This document shows, piece after piece, positions 8,026 to 14,441 of a DNA stretch of 30,753 bases (position 1 is the first letter of the stretch; each line of letters opens with the position of its first letter). This DNA comes from an uncultured Clostridia bacterium (GTDB lineage Bacteria; Bacillota; Clostridia; TANB77; CAG-508): the NCBI GenBank assembly GCA_934167305.1, contig CAKPKQ010000013.1:1-30753 (forward strand), given 5' to 3'. Position numbers and translations under genes: made by a program. Under the pieces are notes generated by a model. The model did not search any database, had not been told where the DNA came from, and was given only the letters and a program-made list of their open reading frames with translations.

Positions 8026-8574
8026 ATGGAATATCTTGAAAAAATATTTAAAAGAACAGGATGGACATCTTTGTTAACATCACTAATATTTGCAATACTT
8101 GGAATACTTCTAATTGTTAACCCAGAAGGAAGTACAAAAGCAGTATCACTAATTGTAGGAATATTATTTATAGTAGTAGGACTATATAAACTAGTAGATT
8201 ATTGCACAACGAGAGGAAAATATAGTTTTTATAACTATGACATAGCTTATGGAATAATAGCAATTATTATAGGAATAATAGCTATAGTTTACAAAAGTCA
8301 AATTGAAACAATATTCAGAGTTTTAATAGGAATCTGGATAGTTTATACAGGAATAATAAGATTAAGCTTATCATTCAAATTAAAATTAGTTGAATCACCA
8401 GCATGGATATACAGTTTATTAATCTCGATTATAATGATTATATGTGGAATGTATACAATTTTTGTATCAAATGTAATTGTTGTAACAATTGGAATAGTAA
8501 TTTTAGTTTATTCGGTATTAGATGTAATTGAAGATATAATTTTCTTAGTAAACATTAAAAAACTAGAAAAATAG
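8026..8574 (+). CDS. DUF308/HdeD-like membrane protein
   Basis: Membrane protein of 182 residues with about six transmembrane helices in three hairpins and the DUF308 pattern of glycine-rich hydrophobic repeats: ILGILLIVNPEG, IVGILFIVVGLYKLVDY, IIIGIIAIVYKS, LIGIWIVYTGIIRLSLS. An in-frame ATG at 8008 is rejected because the ribosome site AAAGGAG (8011-8017) lies downstream of it; the ATG at 8026 is 8 bases from that site. It is the last gene of the MMPL operon and is followed by a terminator. In other bacteria this family is linked to acid or envelope stress, but its function here is unproven. Confidence 0.8.
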   Translation: MEYLEKIFKRTGWTSLLTSLIFAILGILLIVNPEGSTKAVSLIVGILFIVVGLYKLVDYCTTRGKYSFYNYDIAYGIIAIIIGIIAIVYKSQIETIFRVLIGIWIVYTGIIRLSLSFKLKLVESPAWIYSLLISIIMIICGMYTIFVSNVIVVTIGIVILVYSVLDVIEDIIFLVNIKKLEK

Positions 8575-8646
8575 TCACAACAAAAAGACAACGACACAAA
8601 ATCGAAACGAAAAATAAAATTAAAATGCAAGAAAATAATAAAAATA

Positions 8647-8682
8647 AAAAAACTCATTTTTTCAAAAAATGAGTTTTTTATT
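8647..8682 (+). terminator. Terminator of the MMPL operon
   Basis: AACTCATTTTTT pairs with AAAAAATGAGTT around 8663, followed by TTTTTTATTTA. The A run before the stem would also let it work on the - strand. Confidence 0.85.
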
Positions 8683-9106
8683 TACTAAAAATGAAAACAT
8701 AAAAATACAAAACCATTGATAATAAAAGAAAAATCCAAAAATAGTATTATTAAAAATAATAAAAAACAAGAAAAAACAGAAAAATGATTTTTTGAAAATT
8801 AGAAAAAATAAAAGCAAAATATTTTTTGACATTTTTTTGAAAATAAATAAAGAAATTATATTGAAATATCAAGGAAATGTAATATAAACATTAAAGAAAA
8901 TATGAACAAAAGTGTTTAAAAATCAACACTTTTTATTAAAATGTAATAAAATTGTAATATATTTTATAAAAAATATAAAAAACGTAAAATTTGGTTTTTT
9001 ACAAGCCATAAATTGACTGAAAGGCAAAAAACAAACTAAATGGCAAAAGAATGAAATATGCAGTAAATCAATGAAAAAGCAATGTGGTAACATAAACAAT
9101 ATGCAT
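8683..9106. other. AT-rich intergenic stretch without recognisable genes
   Basis: About 420 bases with long A and T runs and frequent stops in all frames. I see no reading frame with a ribosome site, no convincing repeat and no RNA-like structure. It may act as upstream regulatory DNA for nrdD, but no NrdR box could be recognised. Confidence 0.5.
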
Positions 9107-9135
9107 TTGACATTATCTTTTTAGTGAGTTAATAT
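9107..9135 (+). promoter_or_regulatory. nrdD promoter
   Basis: TTGACA (9107-9112), 17 bases, TAATAT (9130-9135). It gives a leader of about 90 bases before the nrdD ATG. Confidence 0.7.
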
Positions 9136-9156
9136 AAAGATACAAAAGAAAAAACG

Positions 9157-9194
9157 AATAGTTATATATTAAATAAATTTAATATGTAACTATT
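9157..9194 (+). promoter_or_regulatory. Leader hairpin upstream of nrdD
   Basis: A 17-bp stem (9157-9173 with 9178-9194, one G-T pair) with a TAAA loop, located between the nrdD promoter and its ribosome site. There is no T run after it, so it is not a plain terminator. It could stabilise the mRNA or be a regulator's binding palindrome. Confidence 0.6.
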
Positions 9195-9231
9195 GCAAGT
9201 AGAGAGACAAACATATAGGGGGGAAGGAAAA

Positions 9232-11391
9232 ATGCAAGTAATCAAAAGGGACGGAAAGGTAGTAGACTTTGATCAATCAAAGATTAAAATAGCAATAGAA
9301 AAAGCAAACAAAGAAGTAAAACCAAGAGAAAGAGCATCTAAGGATGAAATAAATCAAATAATTGGTTATGTTGAAGACTTAGACAAGAAAAGAATTTTAG
9401 TAGAGGATATACAAGACATTATAGAAGAACAATTAATGTCTTTTGGAAAATATGTATTAGCTAAAAAATACATTACATATCGTTATACCAGAGAATTAGT
9501 TAGAAAAGCAAATACAACAGATCAATCAATTAAAGAATTGATTGATGGAGAAAGTGACTATTGGAATAATGAAAATTCAAACAAAAATGCTCAAGTTGTA
9601 ACAACTCAAAGAGATTACTTAGCAGGAATTACTAGTACAGATATTACAAGAAGATTTTTATTACCAGAAGATGTAGTAAAAGCGCATGATGAAGGAATTA
9701 TTCACTTCCATGATGCGGACTACTTTGCACAAAATGCATTAACAAACTGTGAATTAATAAACTTAGAAGATATGCTTCAAAATGGAACAATAATGAATGG
9801 GGTTATGATTGAAAAACCACATAGATTTTTAACAGCCATGACAATTGCTACACAAATTATATTAGGTGTTACATCATCTACATATGGTGGGGCAACAGTA
9901 TCATTAACACATTTAGCACCATTTGTAAGAAGTAGTTATGATAGATATTATAAAAAATATAAACAAAGAGGTCTAAGCGAAAAACAATGTAAAGAATATG
10001 CAGAACAAGACACTAAAAAAGAAGTGTCAGATGGTGTTCAAACATTCAACTATCAAGTAAATTCAATGACAAACACAAATGGACAAGCGCCATTTCTATC
10101 AGTTTGCATGTATTTAGGCGAAACAGATGAATATAAACAAGAACTTGCAATGATAATTGAAGAATTCTTAAAACAAAGAATAGAAGGATTCAAAAATGAA
10201 AAAGGTGTATATATTACACCGGCATTCCCTAAACTTCTTTATGTATTAGAAGAAGACAACATACATAAAGATAGCAAATATTGGTATTTAACAGAACTTG
10301 CTGCTAAATGTACAGCAAAAAGATTAGTTCCAGATTATATTTCTGAAAAGAAAATGAAAGAATATAAAATAGATAAAAATGGAAATGGAAACTGTTACCC
10401 ATGTATGGGATGCAGATCATTCTTAACACCTTATGTAGATCCAGAAACAAATAAACCAAAATATTATGGAAGATTTAACCAAGGTGTTGTAACTATTAAT
10501 CTAGTTGATGTTGCATTATCATCTAAACAAGATGAAGAAAAATTCTGGAAAATATTTAATGAAAGACTTGAATTATGCCACAAAGCGTTACAAATAAGAC
10601 ATGAAAGATTAAGCAAAGTAACAAGTGATGTTGCACCAATTCTATGGCAACATGGCGCTTTAGCAAGACTTAAAAAAGGTGAAAGCATTCACAAATTATT
10701 ACATGATGGTTATTCAACAATTTCACTTGGCTATGCAGGGTTATATGAATGTGTAAAATACATGACAGGAAACAGCCACACAGACAATGGAATAGGAGAA
10801 GAATTTGCTCTAAGAGTAATGCAAAAATTAAATGATAAATGTAAAGAATGGAAAGAAGCAGAAAAAATTGATTACAGTGTTTATGGTACACCAATTGAAT
10901 CAACAACATATAAATTTGCAAAATGTTTAAAGAAAAGATTTGGAACAATAGAAGGAATTACAGATAGAAGCTATATTACAAATTCATATCATGTACCTGT
11001 ATTTGAAGATATTGATGCATTCTCTAAACTAAAATTAGAAAGCAAATTCCAAAAATTAAGCCCAGGTGGAGCTATATCTTATGTAGAAACACCAAACTTA
11101 CAAAACAACCTAGAAGTTGTACTACAAATAATTCATTTTATTTATGATAATATTATGTATGCAGAATTAAACACAAAATCAGATTACTGCCAAAAATGTG
11201 GATTTGATGGAGAAATTTTAATAGATGAAAACTTAGAGTGGTATTGCCCAAATTGTGGAAATAGAGACCATAACACATTAAATGTAGCAAGAAGAACATG
11301 TGGATATATTGGAAGTCAATTCTGGAACAAAGGAAGAACACAGGAGATTAAGGAGAGGGTTTTGCATATTGATAACAAAGACGACGAATAA
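9232..11391 (+). CDS. nrdD: Anaerobic ribonucleoside-triphosphate reductase
   Basis: Class III reductase that makes dNTPs from NTPs using a glycyl radical; cytoplasmic and oxygen-sensitive. With the ATG at 9232 the protein has 719 residues. Residues 1-90 are the ATP-cone domain (VIKRDGKVVDFDQSKI...). The central barrel carries TNCELINL and NGNCYPCMGCRSFL, which hold likely active-site cysteines. C653/C656 and C672/C675 form the zinc site. G691 in RRTCGYIG is the radical glycine. The start is chosen because GGGGGGAAGGA (9218-9228) sits just before it; a TTG at 9193 in the same frame has no ribosome site and lies in the leader hairpin. The activase gene nrdG follows after a structured spacer. 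Confidence 0.97.
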   Translation: MQVIKRDGKVVDFDQSKIKIAIEKANKEVKPRERASKDEINQIIGYVEDLDKKRILVEDIQDIIEEQLMSFGKYVLAKKYITYRYTRELVRKANTTDQSIKELIDGESDYWNNENSNKNAQVVTTQRDYLAGITSTDITRRFLLPEDVVKAHDEGIIHFHDADYFAQNALTNCELINLEDMLQNGTIMNGVMIEKPHRFLTAMTIATQIILGVTSSTYGGATVSLTHLAPFVRSSYDRYYKKYKQRGLSEKQCKEYAEQDTKKEVSDGVQTFNYQVNSMTNTNGQAPFLSVCMYLGETDEYKQELAMIIEEFLKQRIEGFKNEKGVYITPAFPKLLYVLEEDNIHKDSKYWYLTELAAKCTAKRLVPDYISEKKMKEYKIDKNGNGNCYPCMGCRSFLTPYVDPETNKPKYYGRFNQGVVTINLVDVALSSKQDEEKFWKIFNERLELCHKALQIRHERLSKVTSDVAPILWQHGALARLKKGESIHKLLHDGYSTISLGYAGLYECVKYMTGNSHTDNGIGEEFALRVMQKLNDKCKEWKEAEKIDYSVYGTPIESTTYKFAKCLKKRFGTIEGITDRSYITNSYHVPVFEDIDAFSKLKLESKFQKLSPGGAISYVETPNLQNNLEVVLQIIHFIYDNIMYAELNTKSDYCQKCGFDGEILIDENLEWYCPNCGNRDHNTLNVARRTCGYIGSQFWNKGRTQEIKERVLHIDNKDDE

Positions 11392-11612
11392 TTGAAAAAT
11401 AATTACAATTTTGGGTGCGTCAATTCTTATTTAAAATGCGGTTGCTACTGCATACTGACGCTGTAACAGGCAAAGCCTTAACAGCCTCAGCAACATACAC
11501 CACGTATGCGCCCTTGCCTTTTAAATAAGACTTTCCAGCTATGCATACTGATACTGTAACAAGCAAAGCTTTAACAGTATCAGAGTTCCCAAAATTTAAT
11601 TCTTTTCCAATT
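11390..11612. repeat. Palindromic intergenic element between nrdD and nrdG
   Basis: The outer arms (11390-11415 and 11588-11612) pair over about 24 positions with small bulges. A second 11-bp stem (11426-11436 / 11519-11529) encloses the first of two repeat hairpins. The hairpins at 11455-11490 and 11548-11583 share the frame CATACTGA...CTGTAAC...GCAAAGC...TTAACAG...TCAG. Where they differ, paired bases change together (G-C in one, A-T in the other), so the fold is conserved between copies. The element begins on the nrdD stop codon and has no reading frame. Confidence 0.75.
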
Positions 11613-11644
11613 GGAGAAACATTAGAAAGAAGGATTTATTAACT

Positions 11645-12145
11645 ATGAAATATAATAAAATCAGAAAAATGGATATAGCAGATGGACCAGGAGTAAGAGT
11701 ATCTATATTTATGCAAGGATGCGCATTTAATTGTAAGAATTGCTTTAACCCAGAAACACATGATTTTAATGGGGGAAAAGAATTTACTGATGCAACAATT
11801 GACAGAATAATGGAGCTTTGCAAAAATGAAAATGTAGAAGGTTTATCAATTTTAGGTGGTGAGCCAATGCACCCAAATAATATAGAAGGAACAACAAAAC
11901 TAGCTAAAACATTTAAGGAACAATTTCCAAATAAAAATTTGTGGGCTTGGACTGGTTTTAAATTTGACAAAGATTTAAAAGACAAAGAAGTAGTAAAATA
12001 CTTAGATGTTTTAGTAGATGGACAATATGTAGATGAATTACACAATCCAACATTAGATTGGAGAGGCTCAGAAAATCAAAGAGTGATTGATGTACAAAAG
12101 AGTTTAAAAAATGGAGAAGTGGCAGTTTGGAAAGAAGTTTCCTAA
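11645..12145 (+). CDS. nrdG: Anaerobic ribonucleotide reductase activating protein (radical SAM)
   Basis: Cytoplasmic radical-SAM enzyme that uses a [4Fe-4S] cluster and S-adenosylmethionine to form the glycyl radical on NrdD. The cluster motif CX3CX2C is C26-C30-C33 (GCAFNCKNCFNPET). The SAM-binding region LSILGGEPMHPNN follows near residue 70. WAWTGF is typical of NrdG. The length of 166 residues is normal for the family. It lies 253 bases after nrdD, unusually far, because of the palindromic element between them. A moderate ribosome site (AGAAGGA) is about 10 bases from the ATG. Confidence 0.96.
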   Translation: MKYNKIRKMDIADGPGVRVSIFMQGCAFNCKNCFNPETHDFNGGKEFTDATIDRIMELCKNENVEGLSILGGEPMHPNNIEGTTKLAKTFKEQFPNKNLWAWTGFKFDKDLKDKEVVKYLDVLVDGQYVDELHNPTLDWRGSENQRVIDVQKSLKNGEVAVWKEVS

Positions 12146-12192
12146 CTGGCACTTTTGCCGTATATAATATAATAATATAAGGGAGAAAAAAG

Positions 12193-13140
12193 ATGAAGGA
12201 TATTAAAATATTTGCATGTCCGACAGCGGAAGAATTTACAAAGGAAATATGTGACACATTGAGTTTAAAAATGGGAAGAGTAGAATGTTATAAATTTGCT
12301 AATGACAATAACTTTGTACAATTCAAAGAAACTGTTAGAGAACAAGATATTTATTTGATACAAACAACAGAACCACCAGTTAATGAAAGAATTATGGAGT
12401 TACTTATTATGATAGATGCAGCTAAAAGAGCATCAGCACATAGAATAAATGTAGTACTTCCTTATTTTATATACTCAAGATCAGACAAAAAAGATCAACC
12501 AAGGGTTCCAGTAACAGCTAGACTATTTGCAGAACTTTTGGAAGCTGCAGGAGCTAGTAGAGTAATCACATGTGACCTACACAATCCTGCAATTCAAGCA
12601 TATTTTAATATTCCATGTGATAAAATAACAGGGCAACACTTATTACAAAAATATTTTGATGGAAAAGATATAGAAAACAAAGTAGTAGTTGCAACAGATG
12701 CAGGAAGCTCTAAAAAAGCATATAAATATTCTACATATTTTAAATGTCCTATGGCATTAATTGACAAAAGAAGAGCAGGAAATGACGACAAAGCAGTAGC
12801 TACAAACATTATAGGAGATGTAAAAGGAAAAACAGCATTAATATTTGATGATGAAGTAAGCACTGCGGGAACAATGGTTGAAGCAGCAAAAATATTAAAA
12901 GATCATGGAGCCAAAGAAATATATGCAGCATGCACACATGGAATTTTATGCGGACCTGCAATAGAAAGAATTCAAAACTCACCAATAAAAGAATTGGTAA
13001 CAACCAATACAGTACCATTAACAAAAGAAAAACAAATAGATAAAATCAAAATTTTATCTATTGCACCATTATTCGCAGAAGCAATTAAAAGAGTGAATGA
13101 AGCTCAGCCTCTAGGCGACTTATTCGATTTTGATAAGTAA
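12193..13140 (+). CDS. prs: Ribose-phosphate pyrophosphokinase (PRPP synthetase), divergent type
   Basis: Makes PRPP from ribose 5-phosphate and ATP for nucleotide, histidine and tryptophan synthesis. The 315-residue length and two-domain Rossmann/PRTase layout fit Prs. The catalytic flexible loop region reads LPYFIYSRSDKKDQPRVPVT followed by ARLFAELLEAAGA; the metal/ribose-binding DLHNPAIQAYF lies around residue 130; the PRPP loop reads LIFDDEVSTAGTM near residue 220. Both the flexible loop (usually YARQDRK) and the PRPP loop (usually VDDMIDTGGT) are altered, so this may be a second or specialised synthetase. A GGGAGAAAA site precedes the ATG. It lies close behind nrdG and may be partly co-transcribed. 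Confidence 0.88.
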   Translation: MKDIKIFACPTAEEFTKEICDTLSLKMGRVECYKFANDNNFVQFKETVREQDIYLIQTTEPPVNERIMELLIMIDAAKRASAHRINVVLPYFIYSRSDKKDQPRVPVTARLFAELLEAAGASRVITCDLHNPAIQAYFNIPCDKITGQHLLQKYFDGKDIENKVVVATDAGSSKKAYKYSTYFKCPMALIDKRRAGNDDKAVATNIIGDVKGKTALIFDDEVSTAGTMVEAAKILKDHGAKEIYAACTHGILCGPAIERIQNSPIKELVTTNTVPLTKEKQIDKIKILSIAPLFAEAIKRVNEAQPLGDLFDFDK

Positions 13141-13164
13141 TTTCTAGAAAATTATACATAAATA

Positions 13165-13193
13165 TTGACAAATTTACCCAATACAGTTATAAT
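13165..13193 (+). promoter_or_regulatory. Consensus sigma-A promoter of rpsU
   Basis: TTGACA (13165-13170), exactly 17 bases, TATAAT (13188-13193). Full consensus, as expected for a highly expressed ribosomal gene. It leaves a leader of about 65 bases. Confidence 0.88.
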
Positions 13194-13267
13194 AATTAAC
13201 GTAAAAAAATAATTTTCAGTTAAAATCCCGCACATAAGAGTGTAGCTACCGAAGGGAGGGGAACAAA

Positions 13268-13438
13268 ATGTCAGAGGTTAAAGTTAATAATGGAAATATA
13301 GAAGATGCCTTAAAAAGGTTTAAAAGACAATGCGCTAGAAATGGGGTATTGCAAGAAGTAAGAAAAAGAGAACACTATGAAAAACCAAGTGTAAAAAGAA
13401 AGAAAAAATCAGAGGCAGCAAGAAAAAGAAAATTTTAA
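13268..13438 (+). CDS. rpsU: 30S ribosomal protein S21
   Basis: A 56-residue basic protein of the small ribosomal subunit. The N-terminal part MSEVKVNNGNIEDALKRFKR is followed by QCARNGVLQEVRKREHYEKP and a lysine/arginine-rich tail (SVKRKKKSEAARKRKF), which matches S21 along its whole length. The ribosome site GGGAGGGG (13254-13262) is strong. It has its own consensus promoter and is followed by a hairpin with a T run, then by the yqeY homologue; rpsU-yqeY adjacency is common in Firmicutes. Confidence 0.97.
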   Translation: MSEVKVNNGNIEDALKRFKRQCARNGVLQEVRKREHYEKPSVKRKKKSEAARKRKF

Positions 13439-13452
13439 AAAAGTAAAGAGGT

Positions 13453-13488
13453 GGGTTGAAAGTTATTAATATTTTCAATCCATTTTTG
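13453..13488 (+). terminator. Terminator or attenuator between rpsU and yqeY
   Basis: A 9-bp stem (13453-13461 / 13473-13481, one G-U pair) followed by ATTTTTGTTTT. It probably limits read-through so that S21 is made in excess over YqeY. No separate promoter for yqeY was found. Confidence 0.75.
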
Positions 13489-13515
13489 TTTTAATTTATA
13501 AAAGGAGGAAACCAT

Positions 13516-13956
13516 ATGTTAAAGGAAAAATTGCTAGAAGATTTAAAAAATTCCATGAAAGAGAAAAATGTAATTAGAAAAAATGTTATACAAATGGTTA
13601 GAGCTGCTATATTACAAGTTGAAAAAGACAAACAAATAGAAGTTTCAGACGACCAAATAATTGAAATAATTGCAAAAGAAACTAAGAAAAGAAAAGATTC
13701 AATTGCAGATTATGAAAAAAGTGGAAGACAAGATTTACTAGATCAAATCAATGAAGAAATTGCCATATTGGAAGAATACTTACCAGAACAATTATCTGCA
13801 GAAGAAATAGAAGAAAAAGTAAAAGAAATAATTGCTGAATTAGGTGCAACATCTATGAAAGAGATGGGATTAGTAATGAAAACAGCAAAAGAAAAATTAG
13901 GAGCATCAGCAGATGGAAAAACAATAAATGAGGTCGCTAAAAAGCTATTACAATAA
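13516..13956 (+). CDS. yqeY: GatB/YqeY-domain protein
   Basis: Cytoplasmic helical protein of 146 residues, the normal YqeY length. It contains the family's landmarks: LLEDLKNSMKEKN at the N terminus, VIQMVRAAILQVE, then ETKKRKDSIADYEKSGRQDL and EEIAILEEYLPEQLS, and ends in GKTINEVAKKLL. YqeY resembles the C-terminal tRNA-binding tail of GatB, the amidotransferase that makes Gln-tRNA and Asn-tRNA, but its own role is not settled. A strong AAAGGAGG lies before the ATG. Confidence 0.92.
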   Translation: MLKEKLLEDLKNSMKEKNVIRKNVIQMVRAAILQVEKDKQIEVSDDQIIEIIAKETKKRKDSIADYEKSGRQDLLDQINEEIAILEEYLPEQLSAEEIEEKVKEIIAELGATSMKEMGLVMKTAKEKLGASADGKTINEVAKKLLQ

Positions 13957-13989
13957 TTTTAGAAAATATGAAGAATTATTTAAATTAGT

Positions 13990-14018
13990 TTGACATATAA
14001 TAAAAAAAGTAGTATACT
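13990..14018 (+). promoter_or_regulatory. Promoter of the small antisense RNA
   Basis: TTGACA (13990-13995), 17 bases, TATACT (14013-14018). It is close to full consensus yet no protein gene follows, which points to a strongly made small RNA starting near 14025. Confidence 0.8.
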
Positions 14019-14024
14019 ATGTTT

Positions 14025-14101
14025 AACTTAAGTTAATGATTATCAGGTGTAATCATTTTGTAGTATGAGTTAAGTGGATAGCGCCACTTAACTCTTTTTT
14101 T
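14025..14101 (+). ncRNA. Small RNA of about 77 nt, putative type I antitoxin
   Basis: It is bounded by a near-consensus promoter and a perfect terminator. Two hairpins are seen: 14035-14042 with 14050-14057 (8 bp, loop TCAGGTG) and the terminator stem 14067-14077 with 14084-14094 (11 bp, loop ATAGCG). The stretch at 14042-14065 is a near copy of 14234-14256, which lies opposite the start codon of the small - strand gene. The RNA can therefore pair with that mRNA from just after its Shine-Dalgarno sequence through the first codons. Its terminator loop is also exactly complementary to the loop of the mRNA's terminator. No ribosome site or meaningful reading frame is present. Confidence 0.7.
14067..14101 (+). 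terminator. Terminator of the small RNA
   Basis: Perfect 11-bp stem (14067-14077 / 14084-14094) with loop ATAGCG and seven T residues. Confidence 0.9.
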
Positions 14102-14111
14102 GTTTTCTAAT

Positions 14112-14145
14112 AAAAAGCAAGAGTATGATAGCGCATACTCTTGCT
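14112..14145 (-). terminator. Terminator of the small - strand gene
   Basis: Perfect 12-bp stem (14116-14127 / 14134-14145); on the - strand it is followed by TTTTTATTA. Its loop in that RNA is CGCUAU, the exact complement of the AUAGCG loop of the facing small RNA. Confidence 0.85.
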
Positions 14146-14155
14146 AAGATTATTA

Positions 14156-14248
14156 CTAATCTTCTTTGTGCTTTTGGTCATCTGACTTTGTTTCTTCATT
14201 TTTTAGAATTAACTCAATCAAACGCCAGATTAAATCAGGTGTAGTCAT
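14156..14248 (-). CDS. 30-residue peptide, putative type I toxin
   Basis: The peptide reads MTTPDLIWRLIELILKN, then a charged tail EETKSDDQKHKED. The first half would form an amphipathic helix (L6, I7, L10, I11, I14, L15 on one face, with W8); the tail is strongly polar. A perfect AAAGGAGG lies 8 bases before the ATG, with a promoter upstream and a terminator 11 bases after the stop, so it is a complete small gene. It faces a small RNA that is antisense to its start region, as in the par/fst locus. I do not recognise the sequence: it lacks the hydrophobic membrane segment of Fst, TxpA or BsrG toxins. The toxin role is inferred from locus layout only. Confidence 0.7.
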   Translation of the reverse strand: MTTPDLIWRLIELILKNEETKSDDQKHKED

Positions 14249-14256
14249 ATGTAGTA
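14234..14256. repeat. Direct repeat B of the putative toxin-antitoxin locus
   Basis: It matches 14042-14065 (repeat A, inside the small RNA) with one substitution and one small indel/mismatch; the first ten bases, ATCAGGTGTA, and the last seven, TGTAGTA, are identical. Repeat B spans the start codon of the - strand gene and ends next to its Shine-Dalgarno sequence. Confidence 0.8.
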
Positions 14257-14295
14257 CCTCCTTTCCAAAGATTTCCTTTGCAAAAGGATGAGGCT

Positions 14296-14324
14296 ATTAT
14301 ATCAACAACAAAAAACAATTACAA
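14296..14324 (-). promoter_or_regulatory. Promoter of the 30-residue peptide gene
   Basis: On the - strand: TTGTAA (14324-14319), 17 bases, TATAAT (14301-14296), with the extended -10 form TGATATAAT. Transcription would begin near 14290, giving an mRNA of about 180 nt. The 5' end of that mRNA (UCCUUU, 14288-14283) can pair with its own Shine-Dalgarno sequence. Confidence 0.65.
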
Positions 14325-14378
14325 TATATTTTACAAATTTTACCATATAATTTCAAATGTCAAATATTTAAAATTCCC

Positions 14379-14408
14379 TTGAATAATTTTCCAAAGTTAG
14401 ATTATAAT
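14379..14408 (+). promoter_or_regulatory. Promoter of the M16 peptidase pair
   Basis: TTGAAT (14379-14384), 18 bases, TATAAT (14403-14408). The expected transcript starts about 27 bases before the ATG at 14442. Confidence 0.7.
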
Positions 14409-14441
14409 ATACATGAATCAAAAAAGAAAAGAGGGAAAATT

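Noticed and set aside
9193..9231. In-frame TTG extension of nrdD
   Set aside because: No ribosome site, it falls in the right arm of the leader hairpin, and the ATG at 9232 follows a strong GGGGGGAAGGA and starts the ATP-cone domain normally.
14112..14145. The 12-bp hairpin as a second + strand terminator
   Set aside because: On the + strand it is followed by AAGATT with no T run; on the - strand a T run follows, so it belongs to the peptide gene.
14379..14441. In-frame TTG extension of the first M16-like gene
   Set aside because: The TTG is the -35 box of a good promoter and lies upstream of the predicted transcription start; GAGGG precedes the ATG at 14442.
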